From: Zingiber officinale
Lineage: Eukaryota > Streptophyta > Magnoliopsida > Zingiberales > Zingiberaceae
Direction: 5' to 3'
DNA length: 64,000 nucleotides
NCBI RefSeq assembly: GCF_018446385.1
Contig: NC_056001.1
Span: 109,284,436 to 109,348,435 of the forward strand
In this document: positions 25,441 to 36,802 of the stretch, in pieces
How the letters are laid out: the number at the start of each line of letters is the position of its first letter
Position numbering within the stretch: position 1 is the first letter of the stretch
Position numbers and translations under genes: made by a program
Notes under the pieces: generated by a model
Told to the model about the DNA's origin: nothing
The model's input: only the letters and a program-made list of their open reading frames with translations
The model's database searches: none

Positions 25441-27041
25441 GGGTTATGATAAGTGGATTCTTTGTTGTAAGGAAAAGGGGGGATAAAAGGACGAGAGAAG
25501 TAAGATATAATAAGTCAAAAAAAGTAGGATGAAGGTACAGCATACACTCAACAGGCAAAGCCCGACCGAGTGTAACGGGTCACTCGAGCGTAATGACACT
25601 TAGCCTTGTGTAACATATGGTTGACCGAGAGAAGTTCGACCGAGCGAGAGTGTTCATATACTCTCGGCAAGCAAAAATCGGTCGAGCATGGGGGGTCGAC
25701 CGAGCATAAAGGTACGTAGCCTTATGCGGCCTTCAATATATGATCGACCGAACAAAGGACAACTGAGCAAGAGTGTTCATGTACGCCTGGTAGTCTAAGA
25801 CCGGACGAGAGTGAATGATCGGCCGAGCACAAAGGAATTTAGCCTTATGTAACTCTTAGCATATAGCCGACCGAGGGGAGGCCGACCAAACAAGAGTGTT
25901 CGTATACACCCAGTAGGTTAAGACCGGATGAGAGTAAATGATCGGCCGAGTATAAAGGCATTTAGTCTTATACGGTCTGGAGCCTATTATCGATCGAGCA
26001 AAGGCAAGTCAAATGAGAATATTCGTACACGCTCGGTAGGAAAAACCCGGCCGAGCGTGAAGGACCAACCGAGCATAAAGACATTTGGCCTTATATGATC
26101 TCTAGCATATTATCGGTCGAATAGAGGTTGACCAAGTATAAGTGTTCATATACACTCAGTAGATAAATCCCGGCCGAGCCTAAGGGATCTGCCGAGCATA
26201 AGGGTATATAGCCTTATGGTGTTCCCAATACTCACTCAATTGTGTAAAGGTCGACTGAGCGCAAGTACTCATAAACGCTTAACAATAAAAGCCCGGTCGA
26301 GTATAAAGAGCCAACCGAGTATAAAGACATTTAAACTTACTAGATCTCTTGAACATAGCCAGTCAAGATTAGTGTAACAGAAGGTATTCTCAATACATAT
26401 ATGATAGGCTTAAGTGATTAACCAAATATATATGTGATATATGAATAATATGATAATAATATGTGATTATATGACAGCTTGGCTAGTTTGCGGGAAATAG
26501 TTTCTGGAAGTTTCTGCAGGTATGCTAAACGACAAAGAAGGTACATCTGGGGTACAAAAAAGATTCCTTAAACTATTATTACAGGTTGTACTTACATCAT
26601 CTCCTAATAGACTCTAACAAACCGGGGTCCACCTCATAACCACGGAGGTTATATAAGTTGGTATAAAAAGGGGAATCCTCTCCGTTGACAAGGTAGGTGC
26701 AACATCACCACTCAAACTCTAGTTCCACTTCAGTTTACTGTTCCTCTTTCTTTTTCTTCTTCCTTGGAGTGAGATAACTGACTTGAGCGTCAGAGGGCCT
26801 AGCCAGGGATTTCCACCCCGGTCTTAGGTCACTAATGCTTTGTTGGTTGATCTCATAGTGCGTAGGAGGAGATATTACTCATCGGGGCATCGATCCTCGG
26901 TTTTCTTCGTCGAGGTGCACTCTTCATCGAAGTTCTTCCAGATCTGCTTTGGTTTTCTCAGATCTATCATTATTCATCTTCATCGAGGTCATCACTCACC
27001 TTACCCAGCGCTTCATCTCGTCGAGCTTTCAAACATGATCA
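25441..27041 (+). repeat. Gypsy B 5' LTR
   Basis: The right edge ends CATGATCA just before a primer site of the plant Gypsy type. TATAAAAAG lies at 26662-26670, and the 'gacttgagcgtc' block near 26780 is shared with Gypsy A. Its left edge cannot be fixed. It holds the 122-bp tandem array listed separately. Confidence 0.7.
25539..26340 (+). repeat. About 122-bp tandem repeats in the Gypsy B LTR
   Basis: A unit with 'gaccgagc', 'agtgttcatatac', 'gcccggccgagc' and 'ttagccttat' recurs about seven times at 115 to 125 base spacing. The copies are diverged, with many TpG and CpA changes at CGACCGAGC words. It sits in the U3 part, ahead of the TATA box. Confidence 0.8.
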
Positions 27042-27045
27042 AATT

Positions 27046-27061
27046 TGGCGTCGTCTTTGGG
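27046..27061 (+). other. Gypsy B primer-binding site
   Basis: TGGCGTCGTCTTTGGG, five bases after the LTR end, matches the plant Gypsy primer site TGGCGCCGTCTGTGGG with two changes. Confidence 0.75.
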
Positions 27062-27089
27062 AACTTTCACCTGAATTTGAGACTACGTG

Positions 27090-27273
27090 ATGGAGGACGC
27101 TGGAAAACTCAATACTATCACCTTAACTCAAGAAGATCTAGAGTTGCTTATCAGTGCGAGAGTACAGAAGGCTTTACAACAGCAACAACAAGTGAATAAT
27201 GGGCGTACCTTGCCAGTAGCAGTATACCCAGCAATCTCGACTACTGATCACTGGAGAGACAGAGGTATGGAAG
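27090..27273 (+). pseudogene. Gypsy B gag, N-terminal part
   Basis: An open frame starts MEDAGKLNTITLTQEDLELL, continues with SARVQKALQQQQQ, and aligns with the gag start of Gypsy A (2614). It is cut after about 60 codons by the LTR of Copia-2. The rest of Gypsy B is not found in the window, and the deletion at about 35998 probably removed it. Confidence 0.75.
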
Positions 27274-29774
27274 TGTTGGTTGCTACTCGGAAAACCTAAT
27301 GGTTCCACTGTACAAAAATTTTGTACAAAGATCTGAACCTTTTCCTAGCTACCATGTGTTCTTTTAAATTAAACTTGGATCGCCTGCAGAACTTAACACG
27401 TTTGATCCAAAGTTTAATCTATTTATTCTTTTAGGTTTAGACTCGGATCTCCTGCGGAACTTAACACGTTCGATCCAAATCACCTAAGTTATTAATTTCA
27501 TTAAATATTAGTTTCCAAAATTGGCTTCCAGTACTGACGTGGCGAGGCACATGACCTTCTTGGATATGGGAACAACCACCACCGACTAGACAAAGCCTTT
27601 TAAGGAAAGTTAATATTTAATTTCCTTAAATAACTTTAGGTAAACCGAAAAGAACAATCAAATCACAAGGAAAAGAAAAAAAATAAAAAGAACACAACAT
27701 CGAAATCAAATTCGAAATACTAGAATCGCATGCCTCTTGTATTTGGTATTATTTCCAAAAATAACTAGTATGATGCGGAAAGGAAAAATACTAGTTATAC
27801 CTTTTAGAAAGACCTCTTGATCTTCTACCGTATTCCTCTTCTAACCTCGGACTTTGTGTGGGCAACGATCTTCCAAGATGAGGACCACCTAGCACCTTCT
27901 TCTTCTTCCTTCAAGTTTCGGCCAAGCACCAAAATCCAAGGATGAAGAACTTTTTCCACCAACTAAGCTCCAAGGGATGCAAGCTTTCTCTCCTTCTTCT
28001 TCTTCTTCTCCAAGTAGTATCCGGCCACCACAAAAGCTCCAAGCAAGGAAGAGTTTCGGCCACCACAAAGAGGAAGAGAGGGAGAGAGGATGGCCGGCCA
28101 CAACACCAAGGAAAAGAGGGAGAGAATAATAGAGGTTGTGTCTTGTATGAAGGCTCCTCTACCTCCTCTTTTATAATCCTTGGTCTTGGCAAATAAGGAA
28201 ATTTTAATAAAAACTTCCTTAATTCTTTTGTCATGAAAAGGAAAAATTTATTTAATTAAAAATAATTTTTCTTCTCATTACTATAATGGCCGGCCACACT
28301 AAAACTCCAAGCAAATAAAAATTTAAAACACAAATTAAAATTTCCTTATTTGCTTCCGGAAATTTTATAAAAAATTTCTCTAATAATTTTATCCCTTCAT
28401 GATTGGTTAAAAGGAAATTTTATAAATTAAATCTTTCTTTAAACATGTGGATAATTTCCGGAAAGTTATCTCTAAAAATTAAAATCTCCTTTCAATCTAC
28501 AAATAAGGAAAGATTTCAAATCTTTTCTTAATCTTTTGCAGAAACTAATAAAAGAGAATTATTAATTTTTTAAACTTTCTTTTAAATCATGAACATGGTT
28601 AAAAGGAAAGTTTTTACCAAAATTAAAATCAACCTTTTAATCTACAAATAATGAAAGAGATTTAGCTCTTCTCTTAATCTTTTGTAGAATCTTATAAAAG
28701 GAAAGATTTAAATTTTTAAACTCTCTTTTCAATCATGTTATCCACATAAGAAATTTTTTTTTTTAAAAAAAAAATCCTTTTATTTTAATTTGGGCCGGCC
28801 ACACCAAGCTTGAACCCAAGCTAGGGTCGGCCACCTTGAAGCACCCATGAACCAAACTTTGGCCGACCCTAGCTTGGTCTCCAAGCTAGCTTGGCCGGCC
28901 CCTATGGGATGGGTAAGAAGGTGGGTCTAGGTGGGTATAGTGCTCTATAATTAAGAGGCTACGATAGGGACCGAGAGGAGGAATTGATTTTGGTCTCCCG
29001 ATAAAATTAAGCATCCCGTGTTCGCCCCGAACACACAATTTAATTTTATCAATAATAATTCATTCCACTAGAGAACTATTATTGAACTACCGCATCAATC
29101 CCAAATTACATTTTGGGCTCCTTCTTATTATGAGTGTGTTAGTCTCCCCGTGTTTAAGATAACAAATGTCCACTAATTAAGTAAGTTACTGACAACTCAC
29201 TTAATTAATATCTAGCTCCAAGAGTAGTACCACTCAACTTCATCGTCATGTCGGACTAAGTCCACCTGCAGGGTTTAACATGACAATCCTTATGAGCTCC
29301 TCTTGGGGACATTCTCAACCTAGCTAGATCACTAGGACACAGTTTCCTTCTATAATTAACAACACACACTATAAGTGATATCATTTCCCAACTTATCGAG
29401 CTTATTGATTTATCGAACTAAATCTCACCCATTGATAAATTAAAGAAATAAATATCAAATATATGTGCTTGTTATTATATTAGGATTAAGAGCACACACT
29501 TCCATAATAACTGAGGTCTTTGTTCCTTCATAAAGTTAGCATAAAAGGAACGACCTCAAATGACCTACTCAATACACTCTAAGTGTACTAGTGTAATTAT
29601 ATAGTTAAGATAAACTAACACTAAATTACACTACGACCTTCCAATGGTTTGTTCATTACCATCTTGGTCGTGAGCTACTGTTTATAATTTATAAGGAACC
29701 GATAACATGATCTTCTGTGTGTGACACCACACACCATGTTATCTACAATATAAATTAATTGAGCAACTACATTT

Positions 29775-30673
29775 TGCTGGAACCCCGAGGTGTTTTGATG
29801 TGATCAAACAAGTTAAGCTAGGTCCTGCGTTGTTTAACCCTTGTGTCTAAGTGTGCAGGAGCTTAGGAACACAGGAAGTCGAGCGGAAGACGCGGCTAAC
29901 GAGAAGGACGGCACGGGGAGAGAGCCGACGGGCTCGGTGCGTCCGAGGGACGAGGTGACCGCGGAAGAGTACACCGGCGGACGAGAAGAACGTGCGCGAC
30001 GTTCGAGGGACGAGAAACCGGGAAGGAAGGCTGCTCGAGGAGAAGGCCGGAACATGGGTTCGGGTGAGCCCTATTTCGGAAGGCCGAGATCACCCAAGAA
30101 AACGGAGCCGGAGCGAACAGACCCGGACCGAGATGAGCTGGATCGAGACGAGCTGAACCAGAGTCAAAAAGTCAACTTATGTTGACCTTAGGGCTCCGGG
30201 CGCCCGGAACCGACCGGGGCGCCCGGAATCGACTTTTCAGCAGGATCGAGTTTTGACTCGATCCGACCGTTGGGGGATAAAATTTATCCCCCTCAGGGCG
30301 CCCGGAACCCTTCCAAGCGCCCGGACCAAGACTATAAATATAGCCTTGGTCCAGAAGCAATAAAAAATCAAGAACAACTACTTGTAATCCAGTGCTTTCA
30401 TTTGTGTTATTTCTTTCTGTGCTTTCAACGCTGTAAGAGGCTACTCCTCCCAGAGGAGAATTAATTAGTGCGTCTTCTTTGCCTTGGATTAGCAATCCTC
30501 TGATTGCAAACCAAGTAATTCCTCTGTGTCTATTTTCTGTTTTAATTAGTCTCTGCCTTTTTAATTACAAGTTCTTTTAAGTTAGTTGAATATCCGAGAA
30601 GGGTTTTTGGTTTTATTTTGTAGGGCAATTCACCCCACCCCTCCTCTCTTGCCAGCCTCCAAATGGACCTACA
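29775..30673 (+). repeat. Gag-only Copia 5' LTR
   Basis: TG...CA ends. TATAAATA lies at 30333-30340 and an AATAAA-like signal near 30359. A GC-rich part carries variable copies of 'gcgcccggaa' (30190-30330). Open frames in the GC-rich part on both strands are chance. Confidence 0.92.
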
Positions 30674-30675
30674 AG

Positions 30676-30687
30676 TGGTATCAGAGC
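30676..30687 (+). other. Gag-only Copia primer-binding site
   Basis: TGGTATCAGAGC, two bases after the LTR, is the standard plant Copia primer site complementary to initiator-Met tRNA. Confidence 0.93.
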
Positions 30688-30729
30688 GAGGGCGCTTCAG
30701 GAGGACTAACCGTCGATCGAAGCAACAAG

Positions 30730-32178
30730 ATGGTCGGACCAAGCATTGTCCCACCAAAATTCGAGATGAACTTCGCAAACTGGAAGCGTCGTATGGAGGT
30801 ATTCCTAAAAACAGATTTTGAAATTCGGTTTATTATGAAATATGGTTTTGTAGCTCCAATAGATAAAGATGGAAAAGAAAAAGAAGAGAGCGATTGGACA
30901 AAGAAGGAGCAGAATGAGTCGGTAGCAAACAGCCGTGCGGAACATCACCTGATGAGCGTGTTACCACCTCAAGAGGTCAACCGCATCAGAAACTATTTAT
31001 CTGCTAAAGAACTTTGGGAGAAGTTCTTAGAACTCCACGAAGGCACGTCCGAAGCAAAGCTCGCTAGAAGGGACATCCTCCGCAACAAACTGATGAACAT
31101 CCGTCTGGAGAAAGGCGAGAAAGTAGCTGGTCTACATGCAAAGGTAAAAGAACTAGTTACTGGTCTCGAAAACCTTGGTGAAACGGTAACAAACCGGGAC
31201 ACTATACGCTACGCGCTCAACGCGTTTCCAAGAACTCTGGAGTGGACATCAATCGTCGATGCTTACTACATCTCGAAAGACTTGGAGGTAAGTACTTTAG
31301 AAGAGTTGTTTTCTACCCTTGAATCACACGAAACTAGATATGCAGAGATATCAAAGGACACAACCCAGACTATGGCGCTGAACGCAACCAACAAGGATGA
31401 ACCCGAGTCAGACTCCGAAGACGATCAAGAAGCGTACATGGTAAGAAACTTTAAAAAGTTTTTTAGATCTAATAAATTTAAAATGCAGAATAAAAAGAAT
31501 CAAAAAGGTAGAAGAAAGGTACGGTGCTACCAGTGTCAGAAGGAGGGACACCTAAGGGAAGACTGCCCAGAACTCAAGAAGGTCAAAATGAAGACACCCA
31601 AGAAACACAACCTAAAAGCAACTTGGGACGACACTTCTTCATCCGAATCAGAAGCTCAAGAATATGCCGGGATAGCACTAATGGCAAGCTACGATAGACA
31701 AAGTATATCAGAACCTAGCATCGATGAAGGGGGAGTGACCTCGGATGAAAGCAGCGAAGCAGGGGAAGATTCAGGCTTCAAGTCCGATATGGTAAGTGAG
31801 GTATGCCTCTTACCCCCTGATCAACTTTATTCTGGCATTAAGGCAATGACTAAATCCATGTATAAATTAGAAAATGAAAATATCAAATTAAAAAATGAAA
31901 TTTTGGAAACAAAAAGAATTTTAGCAAAATCATGTCTTATAGAGGATTTTGATAAATTGAAAATTGAAAATGAAAAACTAAAAGAAGAAATAGAAAGATT
32001 GAAAAAATATAAAAGTTCAAATATTTCTACTTTTAGAAATTATAGAGGTTTAAATTGGTATTATAGATTTCATCAAAGTCAAATTAGAAATATATCAAAA
32101 ATCTATGTACCTAGGAAATACTTGGTTAACCCTGTAGGTAGGAACCTCTACTGGGTTCCAAAAACCTGTTTAATCTAA
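30730..32178 (+). CDS. Copia gag polyprotein, intact, 482 aa
   Basis: The first ATG after the primer site opens an uninterrupted frame; the frame itself runs open from further upstream, but that includes the LTR. The N-terminus has the FEMNFANWKRRMEVFL motif of Copia gag (DUF4219/UBN2-like). The middle (about 80-230) is the helical capsid-like part (SAKELWEKFLELHEGTSEAK). A CX2CX4HX4C zinc knuckle sits at about 265-278 (CYQCQKEGHLREDC) after a Lys/Arg-rich stretch. A Ser/Glu-rich linker follows, then a coiled coil at about 375-430 (KLENENIKLKNEILETKR). The tail ends NPVGRNLYWVPK before the stop. Such a long coiled-coil tail suggests the SIRE/Maximus group, by inference. Gag forms the cytoplasmic particle that packages element RNA. 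With no pol in the element, enzymes must come from a partner. Confidence 0.92.
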   Translation: MVGPSIVPPKFEMNFANWKRRMEVFLKTDFEIRFIMKYGFVAPIDKDGKEKEESDWTKKEQNESVANSRAEHHLMSVLPPQEVNRIRNYLSAKELWEKFLELHEGTSEAKLARRDILRNKLMNIRLEKGEKVAGLHAKVKELVTGLENLGETVTNRDTIRYALNAFPRTLEWTSIVDAYYISKDLEVSTLEELFSTLESHETRYAEISKDTTQTMALNATNKDEPESDSEDDQEAYMVRNFKKFFRSNKFKMQNKKNQKGRRKVRCYQCQKEGHLREDCPELKKVKMKTPKKHNLKATWDDTSSSESEAQEYAGIALMASYDRQSISEPSIDEGGVTSDESSEAGEDSGFKSDMVSEVCLLPPDQLYSGIKAMTKSMYKLENENIKLKNEILETKRILAKSCLIEDFDKLKIENEKLKEEIERLKKYKSSNISTFRNYRGLNWYYRFHQSQIRNISKIYVPRKYLVNPVGRNLYWVPKTCLI

Positions 32179-32909
32179 AATTAGACTTAGCATTTTCAGC
32201 AAGGAAATTAAATGACTAATTTCATTATGAGGCTTTGTCTAAGGAAGTGGTTGTTGCTCCAATAACCAAGAAGGCCTAGTGCCTCGCCACGACCTGGAAG
32301 CCAAGTATCGAAATGAAAAGTTTAATTGACTAACTGAAAAAGAATTAATTTAATTTACCTAATGCTTTAAAAGAGTTATTCAATTTGTGTTAGAAAATAT
32401 TTAAAATTAATTTATAAATAAAAAAAAGATTTTTTTTTGGAAAATAATTTTTTTTTAATTGACTTAGAAAATTTCTGAAAATTATTGACTTAGATATTTT
32501 TTTAATTAACTTAGGAATTTTTCTATGAATATTGTCTTAAACATTTTTCTTTGAAAATTGCCTTAGAAATCTTTTATGAAAAATAACTTAAAAATTTTCT
32601 GTATATTGACTTAGAATTTTTTTTTATTAAACTAGATATTCTCTTTTGAAAAATTGCCTTAGAAATTAATATTAATTGCCTTAGAAATTTTTTTTATGAA
32701 AATTCACTTAAAATTTTGTTTACCTTAGACTTGTTTAAAGAACCCCTATTTTTAATGTGATCAAAGGGGGAGAAGAATGTTAAGTCTAGGGGGAGGTATA
32801 TAAATTTTTTTTATGAAATATCTTTGGACTTAATTGCAAATAAATTGTTTTTATTGCATCTGTTTATCCCTAGCTTAACTTGGGTTGCTCACATCAAAAA
32901 GGGGGAGAT
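32179..32909 (+). other. Non-coding 3' part of the gag-only element, with purine tract
   Basis: AT-rich DNA with repeats of 'attgacttagaaattttt' about every 40 bases (32455-32720). Pol is absent. The polypurine tract AAAAAGGGGGAGATT (about 32896-32910) primes plus-strand synthesis, and a second purine-rich word AAAGGGGGAGAAG lies at about 32764. Confidence 0.8.
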
Positions 32910-33822
32910 TGTTGGAACCCCGAGGTGTTTTGATGTGATCAAACAAGTTAAGCTAGGTCCTGCGTTGTTTAACCCTTGTGTCTAAGTGTGCAGGAGCTTA
33001 GGAACACAGGAAGTCGAGCGGAAGACGCGGCTAACGAGAAGGACGGCACGGGGAGAGAGCTGACGGGCTCGGTGCGTCCGAGGGACGAGGTGACCGCGGA
33101 AGAGTACACCGGCGGACGAGAAGAACGTGCGCGGCGTTCGACGGACGAGAAACCGGGAAGGAAGGCTGCTCGAGGAGAAGGCCGGAACATGGGTTCGGGT
33201 GAGCCCTATTCTGGAAGGCCGAGATCACCCAAGCAAATGGAGCCGGAGCGAACAGACCCGGACCGAGATGAGCTGGATCGAGATGAGCTGAACCGGAGTC
33301 GAAAAGTCAACTTATGTTGACCTTAGGGCTCCGAGCGCCCGGAACCGACCGGGGCGCCCGGAACCCTTCCGAGCGCCCGGAATCGACTTTTCAGCAGGAT
33401 CGAGTTTTGACTCGATCCGACCGTTGAGGGATAAAATTTATCCCCCTCAGGGCGCCCGGAACCCTTCCAGGCGCCCGGACCAAGACTATAAATATAGCCT
33501 TGGTCCAGAAGCAATAAAAAATCAAGAACAACTACTTGTAATCCAGTGCTTTCATTTGTGTTATTTCTTTCTGTGCTTTCAACGCTGTAAGAGGCTACTC
33601 CGCCCAGAGGAGAATCAATTAGTACGCCTTCTTTGCCTTGGATTAGCAATCCTCTGATTGCAAACCAAGTAATTCCTCTGTGTCTATTTTCTGTTTTAAT
33701 TAGTCTCTGCCTTTTTAATTACAAGTTCTTTTAAGTTAGTTGAATATCCGAGAAGGGTTTTTGGTTTTATTTTGTAGGGCAATTCACCCCTCCCCTCTTG
33801 CCGGCCTCCAAAGGGACCTACA
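32910..33822 (+). repeat. Gag-only Copia 3' LTR
   Basis: Starts TGTTGGAACC and ends GACCTACA, directly followed by the CATTT target duplication. It is 14 bases longer than the 5' LTR because of an extra 18-base 'cccgga' unit near 33365 and a small deletion near 33790. Confidence 0.92.
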
Positions 33823-35998
33823 CATTTATCGTAAATGTAGACATTTGACCAATGTGATTCTTATTTCTAGATAAATGTTTATACCAAAAGCTAGGCTTTT
33901 AGTATATATCCTAACAATCTCCCACTTATACTAAAAGACTAAGCTGCTATATCTGCTGCCATACATCTGAATCCCAACCCTTCAACATGCCCATCAAAAG
34001 CTCTTGCCTTAAGGGCCTTAGTGAAAAGATCTATAGGTCATCATCTGATGTAATCTAGGTAGCAACAACTTCTCCTCGTTTATACCATTTCTCGTATTGG
34101 GTGGTACTTGCGCTCTATTGTGTTTACTTGCCTTATAGACTAATGGTTTCTTCAAGTTTGCTACTGCACCATTATTATTACAATAAATTGTAATAATCTT
34201 TGGACAAACCAGAAATCATATCTAAGTCTATCTTGAGGTTATTGAGTCATTCAGCTTTTATGGCTACCTCAAAGGCTTGCCATATACTAAGCTTCTATGG
34301 TGGAGTCCAGAAAAACACCTATGCTTATCACTCTTCTATAGTTATGACTTTACCTCCTAAAGTAAACACAAAACCCTGAGGTTGACTTACTATTGTCCCT
34401 TTCTGATTGGATGTTAAAATCCATGCAACCCACAGGAAACAAATTATCTGCCTTATAAGCTAGCATATAATCTCTAGTGCCTCTAAGGTACTTCAATATA
34501 TGCTTTACCGCAGATCAATGCCCTTGTCCAGAGTTGCTTTGATATCTAATAATTATGCCCACGGTAAAATAGATATCCAGTCTCGTACATAGCATTGCAT
34601 ACATTAGGCTTCCCACAGCCGAAGCATAAGGAACTGTCTTCATGTCCTTTATCTCCTTTGATGTCTACGGAGACATCTCTTTAGATAAAGTTACTCCATA
34701 TTAAAGAGGTAAGAAACCTTTCTTGGAGTTTTGCATGCTTAAAACGAGCAAGGATTTTTTTCGATATATGAAGCTTGGGATAAGTAAAATATTCTTTTCT
34801 TGCGATCCCTTATTACTTTGATCCCAAGAATATATACATTCTCCCAAGTCCTTCATATCGAATTGTTTCGACAACCATACCCTTACTTCTGACAACATTT
34901 TGATATTGTTTCCAACTACCAAAAATGTTATCTACGTATAGTACAAGAAATATCACCATGTTTCCATCACACCTTTTGTATACACAAGACTTATCCGGTT
35001 ACTAAATAAATCCATAGGTCAGGATTCCTTTGATAAACCGGATGTTCTAAGACCTTGAAGCTTTGCCTCAGTCCATAGACTGATTGAGATTGCACACAAA
35101 ATGCTCTTTGCCCTTTGCAATGAACCCTTCTGGTTGTTTTGTATGAATGCTTTCTTCAAGACTTCCATTAAGGAATGTTGTCTTGACATCCACTTGCTAA
35201 ATAGATAAAAGAATCCGGATAGACTTAAGCATGACTACCAGTAAAAAAGTTTCCTTTTTCATCAAGCCTTGCTTTGAAAGTTTCCACCTTCCTGTTTATC
35301 CATCTTTTCCTATTGTAGACATATTTTCACCCAATGGCTTTTACACCATCTGGTGGTTCTACAAGCTTCTAGATTTGATTAGAATACATATATTCTAATT
35401 TTATATTCATTGCTCTTTGCCAAGATGCTACATCTTTATTTTAGAGTGCTTCATCATATTTCCGGGATCAGACTCATGTTCATTTGGGATCAAGTCCAAA
35501 AACTTTCCCAAAACATGAATCCTTTTGGTTATTTGACAACTCTCCCACTACGATGATGTACTGTCTATAATTGTGTATCAATTGTGATACGTGTTGCAGT
35601 TTCTTGTGATATTTCATCTTGTACAGTTGGTACTAGATTAGACATGTCCTTAAGAACAAATTTACTTATGGGCACGTGGTTTATTACATAGTCCTTTTCT
35701 AAAAATCGATCATTGATGCTAACAATGACCTTCTGATTTTTAAGACTATAAACCTACTTTCATTTCTCTAGGATAACTTACAAACAAGTGAATTCCTGTC
35801 CAACTTATCATTGTCTCTCTTCAGCATATGTGCTGGACTACCCAAATCCGAATATGCTTCAAAATAGGATTATGTCTATTTAGCAATTCTATATGAGTAG
35901 AGAGTTCTGATTTTGGAAGATACTATGTTCACTTCTGTTTCCAGAGTATATCCTTAAAATGAATTTGGTAATTTTCCAAATAACTCATCATCAATCTA

Positions 35999-36802
35999 CT
36001 TAAAAGTATTCTTTGAAAGTTAAGGGTTAAATATCTTTGAAAGTTAAAATATTCTTTTTCAAAATTTCAAAGTTAAAATTTTCCATTAAAAGTTAAAAGT
36101 ATTTTTGAAAAAGAAAGTTTAATTTTTTTTTAATAGTTATTTACTTTTGAAAAGACCGTTTTTTTGGTTTAACAAAATCTTTTTAAAGCTAAGTGTTTAA
36201 CAAAATTATTTTAAAGCTAAGTGTTTATCAAATCATTTTAAATCTAAGTGTTTATCAAATTATTTTAAAGCTAAGCGTTTAACAAAATTATTTTAAAGCT
36301 AAGTGTTTATCAAATCATTTTAAAGTTAAGTGTCTATTAAATCATTTTAAAGCTAAGTGTTTAACAATATCTTTTTAAAGCTAAGTGTTTGTCAAAATCA
36401 TTTTTTAAACTAAGTGTTTATCAAAATGATTGTTTCAAAATCGTTTTAAAGCTAAGTGTTTATCAAAATCTTTTTAAAAGCTAAGCTCCTTTTTAATATC
36501 TTCTTAAAGCTAAGTGCTTATCAAAATATTTATCTTAACTAACAATCTTTATGAAATTTTCTCCATATTCTATAAGTTTAAAGTATACATTTTTGATATA
36601 TGTCAAAGGGGAAGAAAAGTTAAAAAATTCTAAAGTTAAGGAAAAGATTAAGTTAAGTGATTAAGGGGGAGCTATAACAAGTTGGTCTAACCGTTGCATC
36701 TTTTTAATTGCACCTATGTGCATTTATGCTACAAGCTGCATTCCTGTTCTTTATGTTTTACTTAACTTTAAATTTTTGTTGCCATAATCAAAAGGAGGAG
36801 AT
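35999..36802 (+). mobile_element. Copia D, 3' internal end with 28-30 bp tandem repeats
   Basis: A unit of 'aaagctaagtgttta(t/a)caaaatcatttt' recurs about 12 times between 36170 and 36540. It is followed by non-coding DNA and the purine tract AAAAGGAGGAGATT just before the LTR. No coding sequence remains. The left edge is an abrupt junction with Copia-2. Confidence 0.75.

Larger units (their letters stand above)
29775..33822 (+). mobile_element. Gag-only Copia retrotransposon with perfect target duplication
   Basis: A structurally complete 4048-bp element. It has LTRs TG...CA of 899 and 913 bp, a Met-tRNA primer site, one long gag ORF, a purine tract and the target duplication CATTT (29770-29774 and 33823-33827). 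There is no protease, integrase, RT or RNase H: after gag comes about 730 bases of AT-rich non-coding DNA. The LTRs differ by an 18-base indel, a small indel and roughly 20 substitutions by eye (about 2 percent), so it is young. It inserted into the Copia-2 LTR. Confidence 0.93.
27274..35998 (-). mobile_element. Copia-2: second long-LTR Copia copy, truncated
   Basis: Same family and strand as Copia-1. Its LTR (27274-29774 plus 33828-33916) is split by the gag-only Copia. The internal part (33917 to about 35998) matches Copia-1 from 14308 to about 16336, with RT remnants such as VRVWLSKQFDMKDLGE near 34860. The match stops abruptly, so the integrase, protease, primer site and 5' LTR are missing. 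Confidence 0.85.

Noticed and set aside
25539-26340. CRISPR-like regular repeats
   Set aside because: Eukaryotic LTR context; units are about 122 bp, contiguous and diverged, without unique spacers.
29834-30185. Charged 114-codon frame in the gag-only LTR (also at 32976-33320)
   Set aside because: It lies in the LTR U3, ahead of the TATA box, is GC-rich, and is open on both strands. No domain was seen.
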